Assembly (NCBI RefSeq): GCF_018326285.1
Contig: NZ_AP023362.1
Location: 4,836,001-4,900,000 of the forward strand
Direction: 5' to 3'
Source of the DNA: Mycolicibacterium sp. TY81
GTDB taxonomy: Bacteria > Actinomycetota > Actinomycetes > Mycobacteriales > Mycobacteriaceae
Length of the DNA: 64,000 bases
Made by a program: the position numbers and the translations under genes
Shown: one piece after another, positions 46,090-55,178 of the stretch
How the letters are laid out: every line of letters starts with the position of its first letter
Numbering within the stretch: the first letter of the stretch is position 1
Notes under the pieces: generated by a model
Database searches by the model: none
What the model was told of the DNA's origin: nothing
Seen by the model: the letters and a program-made list of their open reading frames with translations, nothing else

Positions 46090-47760
46090 TCAGTTACCGG
46101 CCGCCTTGTTGGCCTTCGCGATGGCCGCGGCGAGCTCCTCCAGTAGCGGCGGCACGTCCAATTCGGTCACCACGGCTTCGATGAAGACCAGATCATCTGG
46201 GTGGGCAGCCGCGTCGGCCAGTGCCGCGTCCAATTCGCCGCAGGTTGTCGCCCTGTGCGACAACGGGTTCCGGATACCCAGGGCAGCCGGGATGTCGCGC
46301 CACTGCCAGCCCACGATGTCGTTGTACGGCGCGGTGGGGCCGTGGATCGCGCGTTCGACGGTGTAGCCGTCGTTGTTCACCAGGATCACCACGGCGGGAA
46401 CGCCCTCGCGGCCGAACTGGCCGAGTTCCTGGATCGTCAGCTGCGCGGCGCCGTCGCCGATGAGCAACACCGGACGACGGTCCGGCTCCGCCAGACCCGC
46501 ACCGAGTGCGGCCGGCAGCGTATAGCCGATGGACGCCCACAACGGCTGGCCGATGAACGCCACACCGCTGGGCAGCCGGTGCCGGGCCATGCCGTAGTAC
46601 GACGTGCCCTGCTCGGCCAGCACCACATTGCCCGGCGTAAGAGCACCACTGACCTTGTCCCACAGGGCCTTCTGGGTGAGCGGCTGATCCGGTTCGAGCA
46701 CCGCGTCGGGCGCGTCGGGCACCGGCTGCGGTACGGCGGGCGACCTGGTGGGCCGGGACTTCAGGATGCCGGTGATCGCCTCGAGCGCGGCCGACATGTC
46801 CAGTGGCGCAAAAACTTCCCCGGCCACGGTGCTCTGGTTGGGCCCGATGTCGATGGTCCGCACGGGATCGATCTGCTGCGTGAACGATGCGCTCACCATG
46901 TCGGTGAACTGCACGCCGGCGGTGAGGAGCACCGGGGCGTCTTCGATGGCCCGCCGAACCGACTCCTGACTGGAGGTGCCGGCGTAGATGCCGAGGAACT
47001 CCGGCGCGGATTCGTCGACCAGGCTCTTGCCCCACATCAGCGTGGCGTGCGGCACGACGTCGGCCGCCAGCAGTGCCTCGAGCTGCGGGACGGCTTCCAG
47101 TCGGTGCACCAGCAGGTCGGCCAGCACCGTCAGCTGATGCTCGCCGATGAGACGGGCGGCGGCCACGGTGAACAGCGAGAGCGCCCGCGGGCTCGTGCCG
47201 CTGGTGTACCGCGGCAAGGGCCCGGTCGGTGGTTCGACGGGGAACCGGGCGACGTCGGTGGCCAGCATCAGGTAACCGGGCAGCTTGCGCTCGTGCACCT
47301 CGGACAGCACCCGGTCGATCTCGCGCGTGGCCGTGGCCGGCATGAGTTTGGCTTGTGCGCAGGTGATTTCGCGGGCAATGCGCAGAAAGTGATCGAAGTC
47401 GCCGTCGCCGAGCGAGTGGTGGATCACCCGGCGGGAGCCTTGCACGTCAATCGACGGCGTGCCGACGATGTGCACCACCGGGACATGCTCGGCGTAACTG
47501 CCCGCGATCGCATTGGCCGCCGATAGCTCACCGACACCGAATGTGGTGATGAGCGCCGCCATGCCGCGCAGCCTGCCGTAGCCGTCGGCGGCGTACCCGG
47601 CGTTGAGTTCGTTGGCACTGCCGACCCACCGGATATCCCGGTGGGCGATCACATGGTCGAGCAGTTCCAGATTGAAATCGCCTGGCACACCGAAAATCTC
47701 GGTGACGCCCAGTTCGGCGAGCCGGTCCAGTAGGTAGTCACCGACGGTGTATTCGGGCAT
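46090..47760 (-). CDS. kdc: thiamine-diphosphate alpha-keto acid decarboxylase
   Basis: 556 residues. N-terminal PYR domain ([29 protein letters not shown]; activating Glu in [15 protein letters not shown]), middle domain, and C-terminal PP domain with the ThDP motif GDGAAQ...NNDGY (Gly-Asp-Gly near 432). It matches mycobacterial branched-chain/aromatic keto-acid decarboxylases (Rv0853c type), which produce aldehydes from 2-keto acids in the cytoplasm. ATG at 47760 has AGGGAGG 6 nt upstream; the longer frame overlaps the lipoprotein gene. Could supply or use aldehydes together with the reductases at 9-16 kb (inference only). Confidence 0.9.
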   Translation of the reverse strand: MPEYTVGDYLLDRLAELGVTEIFGVPGDFNLELLDHVIAHRDIRWVGSANELNAGYAADGYGRLRGMAALITTFGVGELSAANAIAGSYAEHVPVVHIVGTPSIDVQGSRRVIHHSLGDGDFDHFLRIAREITCAQAKLMPATATREIDRVLSEVHERKLPGYLMLATDVARFPVEPPTGPLPRYTSGTSPRALSLFTVAAARLIGEHQLTVLADLLVHRLEAVPQLEALLAADVVPHATLMWGKSLVDESAPEFLGIYAGTSSQESVRRAIEDAPVLLTAGVQFTDMVSASFTQQIDPVRTIDIGPNQSTVAGEVFAPLDMSAALEAITGILKSRPTRSPAVPQPVPDAPDAVLEPDQPLTQKALWDKVSGALTPGNVVLAEQGTSYYGMARHRLPSGVAFIGQPLWASIGYTLPAALGAGLAEPDRRPVLLIGDGAAQLTIQELGQFGREGVPAVVILVNNDGYTVERAIHGPTAPYNDIVGWQWRDIPAALGIRNPLSHRATTCGELDAALADAAAHPDDLVFIEAVVTELDVPPLLEELAAAIAKANKAAGN

Positions 47761-47829
47761 CCCGGCCTCCCTGGGGTCGCTGGTATGGCGATGGTAACCG
47801 TCCAGGCCCGAACACCGCCCGACAAGCAC

Positions 47830-47835
47830 TACCAT
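47830..47835 (+). promoter_or_regulatory. -10 hexamer for the lipoprotein gene
   Basis: TACCAT lies 7 nt before the ATG at 47843 and contains part of the alternative ATG at 47834, which favours 47843 as the real start. Confidence 0.45.
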
Positions 47836-47842
47836 GACGGCC

Positions 47843-48364
47843 ATGACCGTTCGTCCACATCGGCTCGTGTGGCAGGTCGCGGCAATGTCGCTGCTCGCGG
47901 CCTGCGGTTCGAACACGTCAGCGGCGCCGTCGTCGAGCACTTCGAGCGCATCGCCGCCCACGACCACGACAGCCCAGCTCCCTTCGCCGGTCCCGATCGT
48001 GCCGATGAAACCGAATGCGCGCCAGGCCAAGTGGGTCGACCTGCAGGTCGGCGACTGCCTGAGCACACCGCCGCCCACCGACCCCAGCGTCGTCGAAGTG
48101 ACGCTGGTGGACTGTGCCGCCCCGCACATCGCCGAGGTGTTCCTGCGCGCCAATGTCGCGGTCAACGACGCCATCGCCGGTGTCGCCGATCAGCGGTGCA
48201 CAGCGGGCCTGACGGCGTACGCCGGTCAAGACAGCCGGTACACCTCGACCTACCTGATCGACTCGAACATGGACCGCACCGGACACACGCCGCTGCCCAG
48301 CACCGTCATCTGCCTGTTGCAGTCGGCCACCGGCCTCTCGCTGAACGGCTCCGCTAAGGCTTAG
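47843..48364 (+). CDS. lipoprotein with septum-formation-like domain
   Basis: 173 residues. Lipoprotein signal with lipobox LLAAC (cysteine near 22), then a Ser/Thr/Pro-rich spacer. A folded domain with [17 protein letters not shown] and [10 protein letters not shown] has the cysteine spacing of the Septum_form family found in actinobacterial envelope proteins. Function unknown. The start is set by the leaderless -10; ATG at 47834 is the alternative. Its 3' end overlaps the next, convergent lipoprotein gene by 11 bp. Confidence 0.72.
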   Translation: MTVRPHRLVWQVAAMSLLAACGSNTSAAPSSSTSSASPPTTTTAQLPSPVPIVPMKPNARQAKWVDLQVGDCLSTPPPTDPSVVEVTLVDCAAPHIAEVFLRANVAVNDAIAGVADQRCTAGLTAYAGQDSRYTSTYLIDSNMDRTGHTPLPSTVICLLQSATGLSLNGSAKA

Positions 48365-49565
48365 CCGTCAACAGGATGTATTGGGCGGCAACCTGTTCGT
48401 GCACGTCCTTCAACTCGGCGCCGCGCGCCTCGATGGCATAGTCGCCTGCCGGCGCGACACAGTAGAACTGCTTCGGGTTGGCCAGCAGGATGCAGCGGCT
48501 CAGGGTCAGCGCCGGCACCGGATCGGCGGTCTCGGTGCCGTCCACCGACACCTCCTTACCGAAGGTGTTCGCCACGTTGACCGCCGACGCCGGGTCCTTG
48601 GCGCGGTACACGCTGGTCTTCCCGCGGGCGAACGCTGTCACGCCGTTGTCTTGGAACACCTTGCTCGACGCGACCGGGTCGCTCTGGAAGTGCAGGGCCC
48701 CGGTGCCGGAGTAGACGGCGTTCTGCGAATTGCGCGGCGATTCGGTCTGCAGCGTCAGGGCCAGGAGCCCGGTCGGATCGATCGGCACGGCCGGCAACTC
48801 TGCCGCAGGTTTGAAGGGCTCGATCGCGGCGGCCTGGGCGCCGGTCGCCTTGGCCACCAACGCGATGGCCGGATCCGGCCCGGCTGTTGACTGCGCCAAT
48901 TGTGTCAGGACATAGGGGCCGTGCGCGGTGAAGGACCGCACGGTGGTCACCTTCGTGCCGCGGGAGTCGACGTCGTACGTCGACGCCAGCGCATCCGGAT
49001 GCTCCTGGACGGCAACGGTTTTCGGCTCTGCCCCGCGGATCTTGACCTGGAGTGCTGCCGCGTTCATCTCGCCGGCCGCGGCGGTGGCATCAGCGGGCGA
49101 CGCAAAGCGCAGTACGCCGTTGATCAGCACCGTCTTGGCCGCAGACTCCCGCGCCGAGGCGAATCCGTCGACGAAGTGGTGCCTGCCGGCCGCGGTCGCG
49201 ATGCTCTCGGGCCCGAACTGAGCCAGCAAACCGGGCTCGTCGAGCACGAAATACGTTGACAGATAAGGCTCGATGAGCGTGTCGTCGACCTGCCAGGGTC
49301 CCACCACGTAGCCGGCCAGCTGTTGCGCCTCGAGCCTCGCACCGGCCTCCGGGGCGCCCGCGGTGCCGTAGGGCTCATGCGGTTTTACCGGGTAGTTCCC
49401 CGGCTTCAGCTGTGCCGGGGCGACGATCGCCGGTGGCGGTGGCGTCGTCGAGGTCGCCGGCTTCGCGGATGACGTGGCCGGGCTCGACTGTGTCGATCCG
49501 CCACCACAGCCCGCGCCCAACAGCGCCACCGCGACCACCGCTCCACAGCTGACCAGACCCCGCAT
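48354..49565 (-). CDS. mycobacterial lipoprotein (DUF7373-like)
   Basis: 403 residues. Lipobox LLGAGC (cysteine at 20) then a Ser/Thr/Pro linker and a large extracytoplasmic domain with two similar halves (segments such as SPADATAAAGEMNAAAL and DPASAVNVANTFGKEV) and two late cysteines (SRCILLANPKQFYCVAP) that could form a disulfide. Families of such lipoproteins are abundant in mycobacteria and uncharacterised. GGGAGGGA ribosome-binding sequence just before the ATG. Confidence 0.75.
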   Translation of the reverse strand: MRGLVSCGAVVAVALLGAGCGGGSTQSSPATSSAKPATSTTPPPPAIVAPAQLKPGNYPVKPHEPYGTAGAPEAGARLEAQQLAGYVVGPWQVDDTLIEPYLSTYFVLDEPGLLAQFGPESIATAAGRHHFVDGFASARESAAKTVLINGVLRFASPADATAAAGEMNAAALQVKIRGAEPKTVAVQEHPDALASTYDVDSRGTKVTTVRSFTAHGPYVLTQLAQSTAGPDPAIALVAKATGAQAAAIEPFKPAAELPAVPIDPTGLLALTLQTESPRNSQNAVYSGTGALHFQSDPVASSKVFQDNGVTAFARGKTSVYRAKDPASAVNVANTFGKEVSVDGTETADPVPALTLSRCILLANPKQFYCVAPAGDYAIEARGAELKDVHEQVAAQYILLTAKP

Positions 49566-49605
49566 GCGTCCCTCCCCTGCCGACTGCAGACCAACCTACT
49601 CAGTG

Positions 49606-50181
49606 TCAGGTCTTCGCGGCACTGAACTGCATGACGTGCCCAAACACCTTGGTAGTCGTATCGATACGCAGCCCGTTGCGGCGACCTTCGGCAGCCAGTT
49701 CATCGGGGTTCAGCAGTCGGAACGGCGACCGGTCCACCCGGTGCACCACCGTGGCCACCGGTGTCCGCGTCAGGTCGTAACCGACGAACACGCCACCGGA
49801 CTTGAGCACCCGGGCGATCTCGGCGACCGCGGCCTCCCATTCGATGACGTGGTGCATCATCAGGCAGCTGACCACCGAATCGAACGCGTCGTCGGCGAAC
49901 GGCAGGCGGGTCGCGTCGGCGCTCTGCACCGTGACGTGCGGGTTGTCCTTCAGGCGGTGCGCCGCGGCGTCGACCATCACCGGATCCAGATCGGTCGCGG
50001 TGATGGCCAGTCCGGGACGCGCGGCCGACAGACCTTCCGCGATTGCGCCGCTGCCGGAACCGATTTCGAGCAACTGCTCACCCAGCCGGTCGGTGGGCAG
50101 CATGTCGAGCACGGCGCGCGTGGTGGTTCTCCACATGGCGCCGCAGCAGAAGGCGCGCTCGACTTTGGACATCACCGGCAT
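49606..50181 (-). CDS. class I SAM-dependent methyltransferase
   Basis: 191 residues: motif I LLEIGSGSGAIAEGL, TATDLDPVMVDAA, SADATRLPFADDAFDSVVS and ARVLKSGGVFVGYDL. N-terminal VERAFCCGAMWRTTTRAVLDML. Acceptor unknown. ATG at 50181 has GAGGAGA 5-6 nt upstream, which rules out the longer frame. Confidence 0.83.
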   Translation of the reverse strand: MPVMSKVERAFCCGAMWRTTTRAVLDMLPTDRLGEQLLEIGSGSGAIAEGLSAARPGLAITATDLDPVMVDAAAHRLKDNPHVTVQSADATRLPFADDAFDSVVSCLMMHHVIEWEAAVAEIARVLKSGGVFVGYDLTRTPVATVVHRVDRSPFRLLNPDELAAEGRRNGLRIDTTTKVFGHVMQFSAAKT

Positions 50182-50230
50182 TGCGGTCTCCTCCTCGTGG
50201 TGTCCGTCGAGTATGGAGCCGCCTGCACCG

Positions 50231-50989
50231 TCAGCACTTGGACGGATCCGTCGAATCCCGCAGCGCGCGGGCGATCGCGGACGGCGCCGCACCGGTCATC
50301 TCACGGCATACCCGGTTGGCATGGGAACCGTCGGCGAATCCGGCCAGATGCGCGGCGTCGGTGACCTGCTCGCCGTCGGCGAGATGTTTCAAGCCCGAGA
50401 GCAGCCTGGCCCAGCGGGCCGCCGCCGAGAAGGACACACCGGTCTGCTGCCGGCACAGCCGGCCGAGGTAGTCCGGCGACACCGCGACCTCGTGGGCGAT
50501 CGACGCGAGATCCACGGATTCGGTTGTGCCGCTGTAGACCAGGTCCATCGCCTGCCTCAGCTGCGGATGCAGGCCGGGTTGCTCTCGCGGGCCGCCACAG
50601 AGGCGCTCGACCAATGCGGCAGCGGCCAGCTCGGGGTCGGCGTCGTACGCGTCGGCCACGGCTCGCGCCAACACCTGGCCATCCTCGGGCATCCAGATGC
50701 CGTCCTCGGATTCGCTCTGGCTCAGTGCGTGCAGCGCTGACCCGGGCCAGCTGTGCGGCGCCAGATACAGCGCCAACGTCAGATCGGTGGGCGCCGACCG
50801 TACCGCGTGGCCGGCGCCGCTGGCGATGACGACGACGTGTCCACTGCGGGACGCCTCGCCGGCGGTTCGAACCGTCAGCGGTCCGGTCAGCCCGACCCCG
50901 ATCTGCACCGCGGCATGGTGGTGAATGTCCAGGTCGCCGAAGGTGCCGACGACCATCATCTGCGCCGGACCCAGCTCCCAGACGGGCAT
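50231..50989 (-). CDS. AraC-family transcriptional regulator
   Basis: 252 residues: N-terminal cupin-like sensor (DIHHHAAVQIGVGLTGPLTVRT) and C-terminal double HTH (SVDLASIAHEVAVSPDYLGRLCRQQTGVSF, then QVTDAAHLAGFADGSHANRVCREMTG). Ligand unknown. The ATG is 8 bp after the PadR stop, so it may be cotranscribed with padR. Longer reading frame upstream overlaps padR and is rejected. Confidence 0.82.
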   Translation of the reverse strand: MPVWELGPAQMMVVGTFGDLDIHHHAAVQIGVGLTGPLTVRTAGEASRSGHVVVIASGAGHAVRSAPTDLTLALYLAPHSWPGSALHALSQSESEDGIWMPEDGQVLARAVADAYDADPELAAAALVERLCGGPREQPGLHPQLRQAMDLVYSGTTESVDLASIAHEVAVSPDYLGRLCRQQTGVSFSAAARWARLLSGLKHLADGEQVTDAAHLAGFADGSHANRVCREMTGAAPSAIARALRDSTDPSKC

Positions 50990-50997
50990 ACCCGATG

Positions 50998-51558
50998 TTA
51001 ACGCTGCGACTGCCGCCGCTCGATGACCTCCAGGGCCTGCTGCGCCCACCGCAGGTTCTCGTGCTCGAACGAGATGCCGCGCATCAGCGTCAGATAGGGC
51101 CCCACCCGTTCGGCTTCGGCGAGGAACGCCGCCTCGCTGCGGCCGCCCAGGATTCGGTTGCGAATCCGTTCGTAGAGTTCGAGTTGTTTGGTGGACCACT
51201 GGATTCGGTCCCGCAGGCCGGCGCATACGGCAGCCGCGTTGCCACTGTCGACGGTGGACACCTGCACCAACAGGTCGTCGCGCATGGCCAGGGGCTTGGG
51301 TGTCGCTTCGGTGAAGTCATGCACCGCGGTGCGGCCTGCCTCGGTGAGCGTGAACATCCGCTTGTTGGGACGGCGCTCCTGCTCGACCACGCGGGCCTCG
51401 ATCAGCCCGTCGGCCGCGAGCCGGTCGAGTTCGCGGTACAGCTGCTGCGGGGTGGCCATCCAGAAGTTGGCGACGGACGCGTCGAAGCCCTTGGCCAGGT
51501 CATATCCCGAGGCCTCACTGTCGAGCAGGGCCGCCAACACGGCGTCACGCAGAGCCAT
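50998..51558 (-). CDS. PadR-family transcriptional regulator
   Basis: 186 residues. PadR winged helix: ALRDAVLAALLDSEASGYDLAKGFDASVANFWMATPQQLYRELDRLAADGLIEARVV, then a coiled-coil Vir_act_alpha_C-type C-terminus (about 95-180). It probably represses itself and the divergent SnoaL-LLM operon: the same 19-bp operator occurs before both. ATG at 51558; a TTG at 51582 would place part of operator 1 inside the coding region. Confidence 0.88.
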   Translation of the reverse strand: MALRDAVLAALLDSEASGYDLAKGFDASVANFWMATPQQLYRELDRLAADGLIEARVVEQERRPNKRMFTLTEAGRTAVHDFTEATPKPLAMRDDLLVQVSTVDSGNAAAVCAGLRDRIQWSTKQLELYERIRNRILGGRSEAAFLAEAERVGPYLTLMRGISFEHENLRWAQQALEVIERRQSQR

Positions 51559-51572
51559 GTCCAGGAGTCTAA

Positions 51573-51591
51573 TAGTCAACAAAGTGATTAG
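51573..51591 (+). promoter_or_regulatory. PadR operator 1 (padR side)
   Basis: TAGTCAA-CAAAG-TGATTAG, with near-inverted ends TAGTCA/TGATTA, 14 bp upstream of the padR ATG. Same box as operator 2 in opposite orientation. Confidence 0.6.
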
Positions 51592-51636
51592 TCACATATA
51601 GACATGCCGGGCTTGTCCCGCTAGCGTCACCGGTAC

Positions 51637-51655
51637 CTAATCAACAAATTGACTA
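51637..51655 (-). promoter_or_regulatory. PadR operator 2 (SnoaL side)
   Basis: Minus strand TAGTCAA-TTTGT-TGATTAG; both 7-bp ends are identical to operator 1. It ends 13 bp before the SnoaL ATG, so a bound repressor would occlude that promoter. Confidence 0.6.
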
Positions 51656-51668
51656 TGCGAGGTATGCG

Positions 51669-52088
51669 ATGCAGGCATTCCGCAAGGCGGTCGAGGCCGC
51701 CGACGGCGAAGCCATGGCCGCCTGTCTGGCCGACGACGTGGTGTTCACCAGTCCCGTCGCCTTCAAGCCCTACCCGGGCAAGCCCATCACCGCCGCCATC
51801 CTGCGCGGCGTGCTGCGGGTCTTCGAGGACTTCCGCTACATCCGGGAGATCAACGACCCCGAAAACCACAGCCACGCTTTGATTTTCGAGACCAAGGTCG
51901 GCGGCAAGACGATCAACGGATGCGACTTCATCCACGTCAACGACCAGGGCCTGATCGACGAGTTCACCGTCATGGTCCGGCCGCTGTCGGGAGCGCAGGC
52001 GCTGTCGGAGGCCATGGCCGCCCAGTTCCCGCAGATCCAGGCCGAGGCCGCCGAAGCCATCGCTGCCCTGGCCGCGAAGGAGCAGTGA
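51669..52088 (+). CDS. SnoaL/NTF2-like protein
   Basis: 139 residues: QAFRKAVEAADGEAMAACLADDVVFTSPV is the typical opening of SnoaL-like NTF2-fold proteins, which form a cone-shaped ligand cavity (isomerases, cyclases, dehydratases or binding proteins). GAGGT lies 6-7 nt before the ATG. It is followed after 2 bp by the LLM oxidoreductase, so both probably act on one compound under PadR control. Confidence 0.82.
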   Translation: MQAFRKAVEAADGEAMAACLADDVVFTSPVAFKPYPGKPITAAILRGVLRVFEDFRYIREINDPENHSHALIFETKVGGKTINGCDFIHVNDQGLIDEFTVMVRPLSGAQALSEAMAAQFPQIQAEAAEAIAALAAKEQ

Positions 52089-52090
52089 GC

Positions 52091-53128
52091 ATGAAGATCG
52101 GTCTCGGCATCAACTACGCCGGCGGTTTCAAAGAGGTCGTGGCCGAGGTCGCCGACCTCGAAAAGGCCGGCCTGGACGTCGTTTTCGTCCCTGAGGCGTA
52201 CTCGTTCGACGCCATCAGCGCGCTCGGCTACCTGGCCGCCGCCACCGAGCGGGTGGAACTGGCCTCCGGCGTCCTGCAGCTCTACACCCGCACCCCGACC
52301 CTGACCGCGATGACGGCCGCCGGCCTCGACTACGTGTCCGACGGCCGGTACATCCTCGGTCTCGGCGCGTCCGGCCCGCAGGTGATCGAAGGTTTCCACG
52401 GCGTCCCCTACGACAGCCCGATCGGGCGCACCCGCGAGGTCGTCGAGATCTGCCGCCAGGTGTGGCGCCGCGAACGACTCGCCTACCAGGGCAAGCACTA
52501 CACCATCCCGCTCCCAGAGGGTCAGGGCACCGGGCTCGGGAAGTCGCTCAAGCTCATCAACCACCCTGTGCGCGAGCGCATTCCGGTGTTGCTGGCAGCA
52601 CTCGGGCCGAAGAACGTCGAACTGGCCGCGGAGATCGCGGAAGGCTGGCAGCCGATCTTCTACATGCCGGAGAAGGCCAAGGACGTCTGGGGCGACGCGC
52701 TGGCGGCCGGTTACGCAAAGCGCGACGAGTCGCTGCCGCCCATGGACATCTACGCCGGACCGGCGCTGGCCATCGGCGACATCGTCGAGGGGATGCGCGA
52801 GTTCATCAAACCGCACATCGCCCTGTACATCGGCGGCATGGGCGCCAAGGGCAAGAACTTCTATCACAACGTGGCCACCAAGTACGGCTATGGCGCCGAG
52901 GCCGACCGCATCCAGGAGCTGTACCTGGCCGGCGACAAGGACGGTGCGGCGAAAGTCGTTCCCGACGAACTGGTTCGGGACATCTCGCTGATCGGTAGCC
53001 GCGAGTTCGTCAAGGAACGGGTGGCGGCATTCCGGGAAGCCGGCGTAACGGTGCTCAACGTGGTGCCGATGGGTGCGACGACCGCCGACCGCGTCAAGCT
53101 CATCGAGGAGCTGCGCGAGCTGGTGTAG
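52091..53128 (+). CDS. LLM-class F420-dependent oxidoreductase
   Basis: 345-residue luciferase-like TIM barrel: KIGLGINYAGGFKEVVAEVADLEKAGLDVVFVPEAYSFDAIS at the start, then VELASGVLQLYTRTPTLTAMTAAGLDYVSDGRYILGLGASGPQVIEGFHG, typical of the F420-using subgroup rather than flavin mono-oxygenases. Substrate unknown. GAAGGAG lies 8 nt before the ATG at 52091; a GTG at 52085 is possible. Cotranscribed with the SnoaL-like gene behind PadR operator 2. Confidence 0.87.
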   Translation: MKIGLGINYAGGFKEVVAEVADLEKAGLDVVFVPEAYSFDAISALGYLAAATERVELASGVLQLYTRTPTLTAMTAAGLDYVSDGRYILGLGASGPQVIEGFHGVPYDSPIGRTREVVEICRQVWRRERLAYQGKHYTIPLPEGQGTGLGKSLKLINHPVRERIPVLLAALGPKNVELAAEIAEGWQPIFYMPEKAKDVWGDALAAGYAKRDESLPPMDIYAGPALAIGDIVEGMREFIKPHIALYIGGMGAKGKNFYHNVATKYGYGAEADRIQELYLAGDKDGAAKVVPDELVRDISLIGSREFVKERVAAFREAGVTVLNVVPMGATTADRVKLIEELRELV

Positions 53129-53142
53129 GGCTGGCGCTACCT

Positions 53143-53622
53143 CTACGCGCCCGGCTGACCGTACAACGCGACGACGACCGAACGGTCGGGGCTGTTCTCG
53201 GACCAGACGCCCATGACGGTGTTGGCGCAGTTGGCCATGATCGCGTAGGTCGGCGGGTCGTAGTACCACTGGTTCAGCACATCCAGGTTGTTGATGGCGA
53301 TGGACCGGTTGATCGCCACCGTCTGAAACACCTTGCCCCGGAAGCCCGCTGCTTCCGCGCGCCGCTGTGCCGTCGACCCGTCCGAGCCGAGGTCGCCGTC
53401 GAGGTCGCGGTTGTTCAGCACATCGTTCGCGTGCCACTCGGCGGCGAGCCGCAGCTGCGGGCTGACCGCCACGTCATTGGTGCAGCCGGCCTGGTGCTGA
53501 ATGGTGTAGACGTTGGCGACCACGCTGTTGTTGAGTCGCGTGTTGTCGGCGTGGGCCACCGCAGGCAGCGCGGCGCCGCACGCGAAGACCGCCAGGATCA
53601 CCCCGGCCAACCGGGTACTCAC
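53143..53622 (-). CDS. secreted CAP (SCP/PR-1) domain protein at the 3' end of the mce operon
   Basis: 159 residues: signal peptide (LAGVILAVFACGAALPAVAHA) and a CAP-like domain (VSPQLRLAAEWHANDVLNNRDLDGDLGSDGST; later CANTVMGVWSENSPDRSVVVALYG). CAP proteins bind sterols or lipids or act at the cell surface, which would suit the lipid-import operon it ends (inference). The GTG overlaps the stop of the preceding DUF732 gene (GTGA), so it is translated as part of the operon. Confidence 0.75.
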   Translation of the reverse strand: MSTRLAGVILAVFACGAALPAVAHADNTRLNNSVVANVYTIQHQAGCTNDVAVSPQLRLAAEWHANDVLNNRDLDGDLGSDGSTAQRRAEAAGFRGKVFQTVAINRSIAINNLDVLNQWYYDPPTYAIMANCANTVMGVWSENSPDRSVVVALYGQPGA

Positions 53623-53990
53623 TGTGCCCCCGGTCGGTAGTTGCCCGCGGAACTGCGCAGCGGCCCGATCAGCTCGGGGCACAGTTCGTTGATCACCTGT
53701 CCGACAAGATAATTGGCCTGACCTTCGTCGCCACCAGTGACGTCGACCTTGATGTCACCGATGATCTGCCCGTAACTCCGGCCCGCGGCGATCTTGTCGC
53801 ACACGCCGCGCCCGTAGGCGATGGCGGCATCACCGCTCGGGAAGTTGAAGCCGCCCCGCACGTTGACGCTGTTCACGTACGTCACCGGGTCGGCCTGGGC
53901 CGGCGGCACCATCCATCCGGCCGCGGCTCCCGCGGCGAACACCGTCACCAGCGCCCGCGTCACACGGGGTCGAACTGTGAGATCAGCCAT
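53619..53990 (-). CDS. secreted DUF732 protein
   Basis: 123 residues: signal peptide (ALVTVFAAGAAAGWMVPPAQA) followed by the DUF732 pattern, including GDAAIAYGRGVCDKIAAGRSYGQII and a second cysteine in ELCPEL that probably forms the domain's disulfide. Function unknown; DUF732 proteins are common in mycobacteria. It overlaps the preceding Mce-associated gene by 31 bp and the next gene by 4 bp, so it is part of the mce transcript. Confidence 0.8.
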   Translation of the reverse strand: MADLTVRPRVTRALVTVFAAGAAAGWMVPPAQADPVTYVNSVNVRGGFNFPSGDAAIAYGRGVCDKIAAGRSYGQIIGDIKVDVTGGDEGQANYLVGQVINELCPELIGPLRSSAGNYRPGAQ

Positions 53991-54550
53991 CGATCGTGCA
54001 CCTTGTCGAGAGTCACCCGCACCGTCGAGGTCGACGCGGTGGGCGCGTCGGCACCGACGGTGGTCGTCTGGTTCACGAAAACCAGTACCACGGCGTGGTT
54101 TTCGGTCGCCGACACCGAGGCGGCGTCCGGAACGGTCGCGACCGCGGAGATGTGTTTCTGTTTGGCCCCGGGCGCCACGACGGTGTCGACCAACTTGGTG
54201 TACTCGTCGCGGAACCCGCCGGTCAGCCGGCCGGCGGCCGATTTCAGCTCGGTGTCAACCGTTTCCGGCCGGTACGACAGCATGGCGACGGTGCCGTCAC
54301 TGGCCGCCCGCACAGACTCGGTGGCCGCGGCTTGCGCGAGCCGCACCGACCCGTCCTGCCAGTTGAAGTACCCCGCAGCGACGGCAAGCAGCATCGCGGC
54401 GAACGCCAATGTCAGACCCGTCCACCGCGCCCATGGCTTCCGCGAAACACTCTGCACCGCTGCGGGTTCGGCTTCGACAACCGCCTCCTCGGCGGCCTCG
54501 GTCTCGTCGGGTTCGACGGGACGTTCTTCGACATCCACTGTCACTGTCAT
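53960..54550 (-). CDS. Mce-associated membrane protein, second copy
   Basis: 196 residues: acidic cytoplasmic N-terminus, one transmembrane helix (WTGLTLAFAAMLLAVAAGYFNW near 50) and an outer NTF2-like domain (GTVAMLSYRPETVDTELKSAAGRLTGGFRDEYTKLV; VRVTLDKVHDRWLISQFDPV). This is the Mam/Mas layout of proteins that stabilise or complete Mce complexes. AAGGACAGG precedes the ATG. Paralogue of the gene just upstream. Confidence 0.83.
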   Translation of the reverse strand: MTVTVDVEERPVEPDETEAAEEAVVEAEPAAVQSVSRKPWARWTGLTLAFAAMLLAVAAGYFNWQDGSVRLAQAAATESVRAASDGTVAMLSYRPETVDTELKSAAGRLTGGFRDEYTKLVDTVVAPGAKQKHISAVATVPDAASVSATENHAVVLVFVNQTTTVGADAPTASTSTVRVTLDKVHDRWLISQFDPV

Positions 54551-54587
54551 GACCTGTCCTTCATGTTGCCCTGACCGTCCGATGTGC

Positions 54588-55178
54588 TCATGACACGAAC
54601 TGGACGTTGGAGATTCGGGCGCCCGCGCCGTCCTTGGCGACACTGATCCGCATGCGCCAGTTTCGTGGTGGACCCGCCGGCGCCTCGGCCAGCGATGTCC
54701 GCACCGACACCGCGAGAAGCACCTGTGCGCCATCACCGGTCACCGACTCGAGTCCGGCTTCGGTGACGGTGCCCTCGGATTTCGAGCGGGCCTGCTTCAC
54801 CACCGCGACGAACGGCTCGGACCGGCGCTGGAAGTCTTCCCGGAATTCGCCGGTCGACGAGTCGAGTATCCGGCGGATGTCGGTGTCGGCCTCGGTGTAG
54901 CTGATCGTGGTCAGGTTCAGCGCGGCCTGGCGGGCAGTCTGCACGTACAGGTTCCGCAGCAACTGTCCCTGTTCGGCCTGGTGCGCCCGAAAACCCAGCC
55001 AGCCCACCAGGGCACCCCCGGCGACGACCAGCGCGAGTCCGGTTGCGACCAGCGGCGAGACACGCGGCAACCGTTGCCGCAGCGACGGTTTCGGCGCCGC
55101 GACCGCATCTTCGTCGGCTGCATCCGCATCGGCTGCATCGGCGATGTCTAGCTGCTCGGGATCAGCATGCTCTGCCAT
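54588..55178 (-). CDS. Mce-associated membrane protein, first copy
   Basis: 196 residues: Asp/Ala-rich N-terminus, transmembrane helix (PLVATGLALVVAGGALVGWLGF near 45-65), outer NTF2-like domain (NLTTISYTEADTDIRRILDSSTGEFREDFQRR; RNWRMRISVAKDGAGARISNVQFVS). Mce-associated protein. Its start lies 31 bp inside the 3' end of mceF, so it is translated from the same mRNA. Confidence 0.85.
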   Translation of the reverse strand: MAEHADPEQLDIADAADADAADEDAVAAPKPSLRQRLPRVSPLVATGLALVVAGGALVGWLGFRAHQAEQGQLLRNLYVQTARQAALNLTTISYTEADTDIRRILDSSTGEFREDFQRRSEPFVAVVKQARSKSEGTVTEAGLESVTGDGAQVLLAVSVRTSLAEAPAGPPRNWRMRISVAKDGAGARISNVQFVS

